This document shows positions 63,661 to 64,000 of a DNA stretch of 64,000 bases, one piece after another; within the stretch, counting starts at the first letter, position 1; each line of letters begins with the position of its first letter. The DNA comes from Porticoccus sp964276025 (GTDB taxonomy: Bacteria > Pseudomonadota > Gammaproteobacteria > Pseudomonadales > Porticoccaceae), in contig CAXYDD010000001.1 of the NCBI GenBank assembly GCA_964276025.1, positions 124,001 to 188,000 on the forward strand. The letters run 5' to 3'. Both the position numbers and the translations under genes were made by a program. Under the pieces are notes generated by a model. That model did no database searches. It was not told where the DNA came from and saw nothing but the letters and a program-made list of their open reading frames with translations.

Positions 63661-64000
63661 AGGAATAACTCTCTATAGTTATGCGCTGTCTTTTCGCAAA
63701 CTTCTTGTAACGTAACTCCTTTAATTCTTGCTATAGCCTTTGCTACCTCCAAAACATACTTTGGCTCATTTTTTGACCCCCTGAAAGGTACTGGAGCCAA
63801 CCAAGGTGAATCGGTTTCTATTAAAATACGGTCTAAAGGTATTTTTTTGACGGTCTCTCTCAAAGAGCTGGCATTTTTAAAAGTAATAATTCCTGAAAAT
63901 GATATATAAAAATTTAAATCGATTGCATCAAAAGCCATTTTAGGTGTTTCCGTGAAGCAATGCAGAACACCGCCGTATCGTGTATTAGCGTAGTTACGCA
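63657..64000 (-). CDS. tatD: TatD family metal-dependent DNase (5' end outside the window)
   Basis: C-terminal 114 residues of a TatD-type hydrolase. The frame is open to the window edge, and upstream of an internal Met it reads GGVLHCFTE, the family's second metal-site block, then LDLNFYISFSGIITFKNA, LIETDSPWLAPVPFRG and a C-terminal ending HNYRELF. TatD proteins are 3'-5' exonucleases and hydrolases acting in DNA repair and quality control. The start lies beyond 64000. Convergent with the DUF4340 gene, stops overlapping at TTAA. Confidence 0.92.
   Translation of the reverse strand, partial: RNYANTRYGGVLHCFTETPKMAFDAIDLNFYISFSGIITFKNASSLRETVKKIPLDRILIETDSPWLAPVPFRGSKNEPKYVLEVAKAIARIKGVTLQEVCEKTAHNYRELFL

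Noticed and set aside
63657..63938. A 93-residue protein starting at an internal Met in the tatD region
   Set aside because: The frame stays open to the window edge and upstream sequence matches TatD (GGVLHCFT), so it is the tail of a longer gene.
1..64000. CRISPR arrays, tRNA or rRNA genes, insertion sequences, phage genes
   Set aside because: I looked through the intergenic gaps and found no repeat-spacer pattern, cloverleaf-like sequence, terminal inverted repeats or transposase.

Overview
The window is a dense, AT-rich (by eye roughly one third G+C) stretch of a chromosome. Gene content and gene order point to a gammaproteobacterium with a small, streamlined genome, probably an aquatic heterotroph. 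The evidence is the classic blocks rpoE-rseA-lepA-lepB-rnc-era-recO-acpS, nadB divergent from rpoE, sdhE/ygfZ, xseA-guaB-guaA-tadA-purL, and leuCDB-asd-truA-trpF...accD-folC-SPOR-cvpA-purF-metZ, an order shared with Pseudomonas-type genomes. Tiny intergenic gaps, TAATG stop/start fusions and convergent genes that share stop-codon bases fit a streamlined marine lineage (SAR86-like is a guess, not shown). There are no rRNA or tRNA genes, CRISPR arrays, insertion sequences or phage genes.

Layout. 1-6300 (minus strand): apeB (cut by the window edge), uppP, tsaB, hemH, adk, mazG, cysM. 6400-13123 (minus): acpS, recO, era, rnc, lepB, lepA, rseA, rpoE, i.e. envelope stress sigma factor, protein export and RNA processing. 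13237-19552: nadB, sdhE, ygfZ, a small membrane protein, ung, yciB, ctaA and a small cytochrome c. 19580-29561 (minus): purL, tadA, a membrane metal-dependent hydrolase, a dicarboxylate/amino acid symporter, guaA, guaB. 29753-38664 (plus): xseA, a lipoprotein M3 peptidase and an oligopeptide ABC transporter (oppA, oppB, oppC and a fused oppDF), with the 4.5S signal recognition RNA gene on the other strand between them. 38666-41621: dbpA, an unknown lipoprotein, the largest non-coding gap (409 bp), msrA. 41721-58616: a yfcG-like GST, then fifteen consecutive minus-strand genes for methionine, purine, folate, fatty acid, tryptophan, leucine and aspartate-family metabolism, ending in a large acyl-CoA dehydrogenase. 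58858-63660 (plus): a three-gene ABC system made of an ATPase, a permease fused to a GldG-like domain, and a DUF4340 protein. The 3' part of tatD closes the window on the minus strand.

Three conserved genes (purL, the membrane hydrolase, truA) appear broken by single-base changes, each in a short homopolymer run. Because purL and truA are normally intact housekeeping genes, sequencing or assembly indels are the likeliest cause; real lesions cannot be excluded from this sequence alone.

The most interesting biology is the ATPase / permease-GldG fusion / DUF4340 cassette at the right end, the peptide-scavenging block in which both the peptidase and the binding protein look like lipoproteins, and a reduced sigma-E locus without rseB, rseC or a mucD-type protease. 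I see no clearly novel defence or mobile system.
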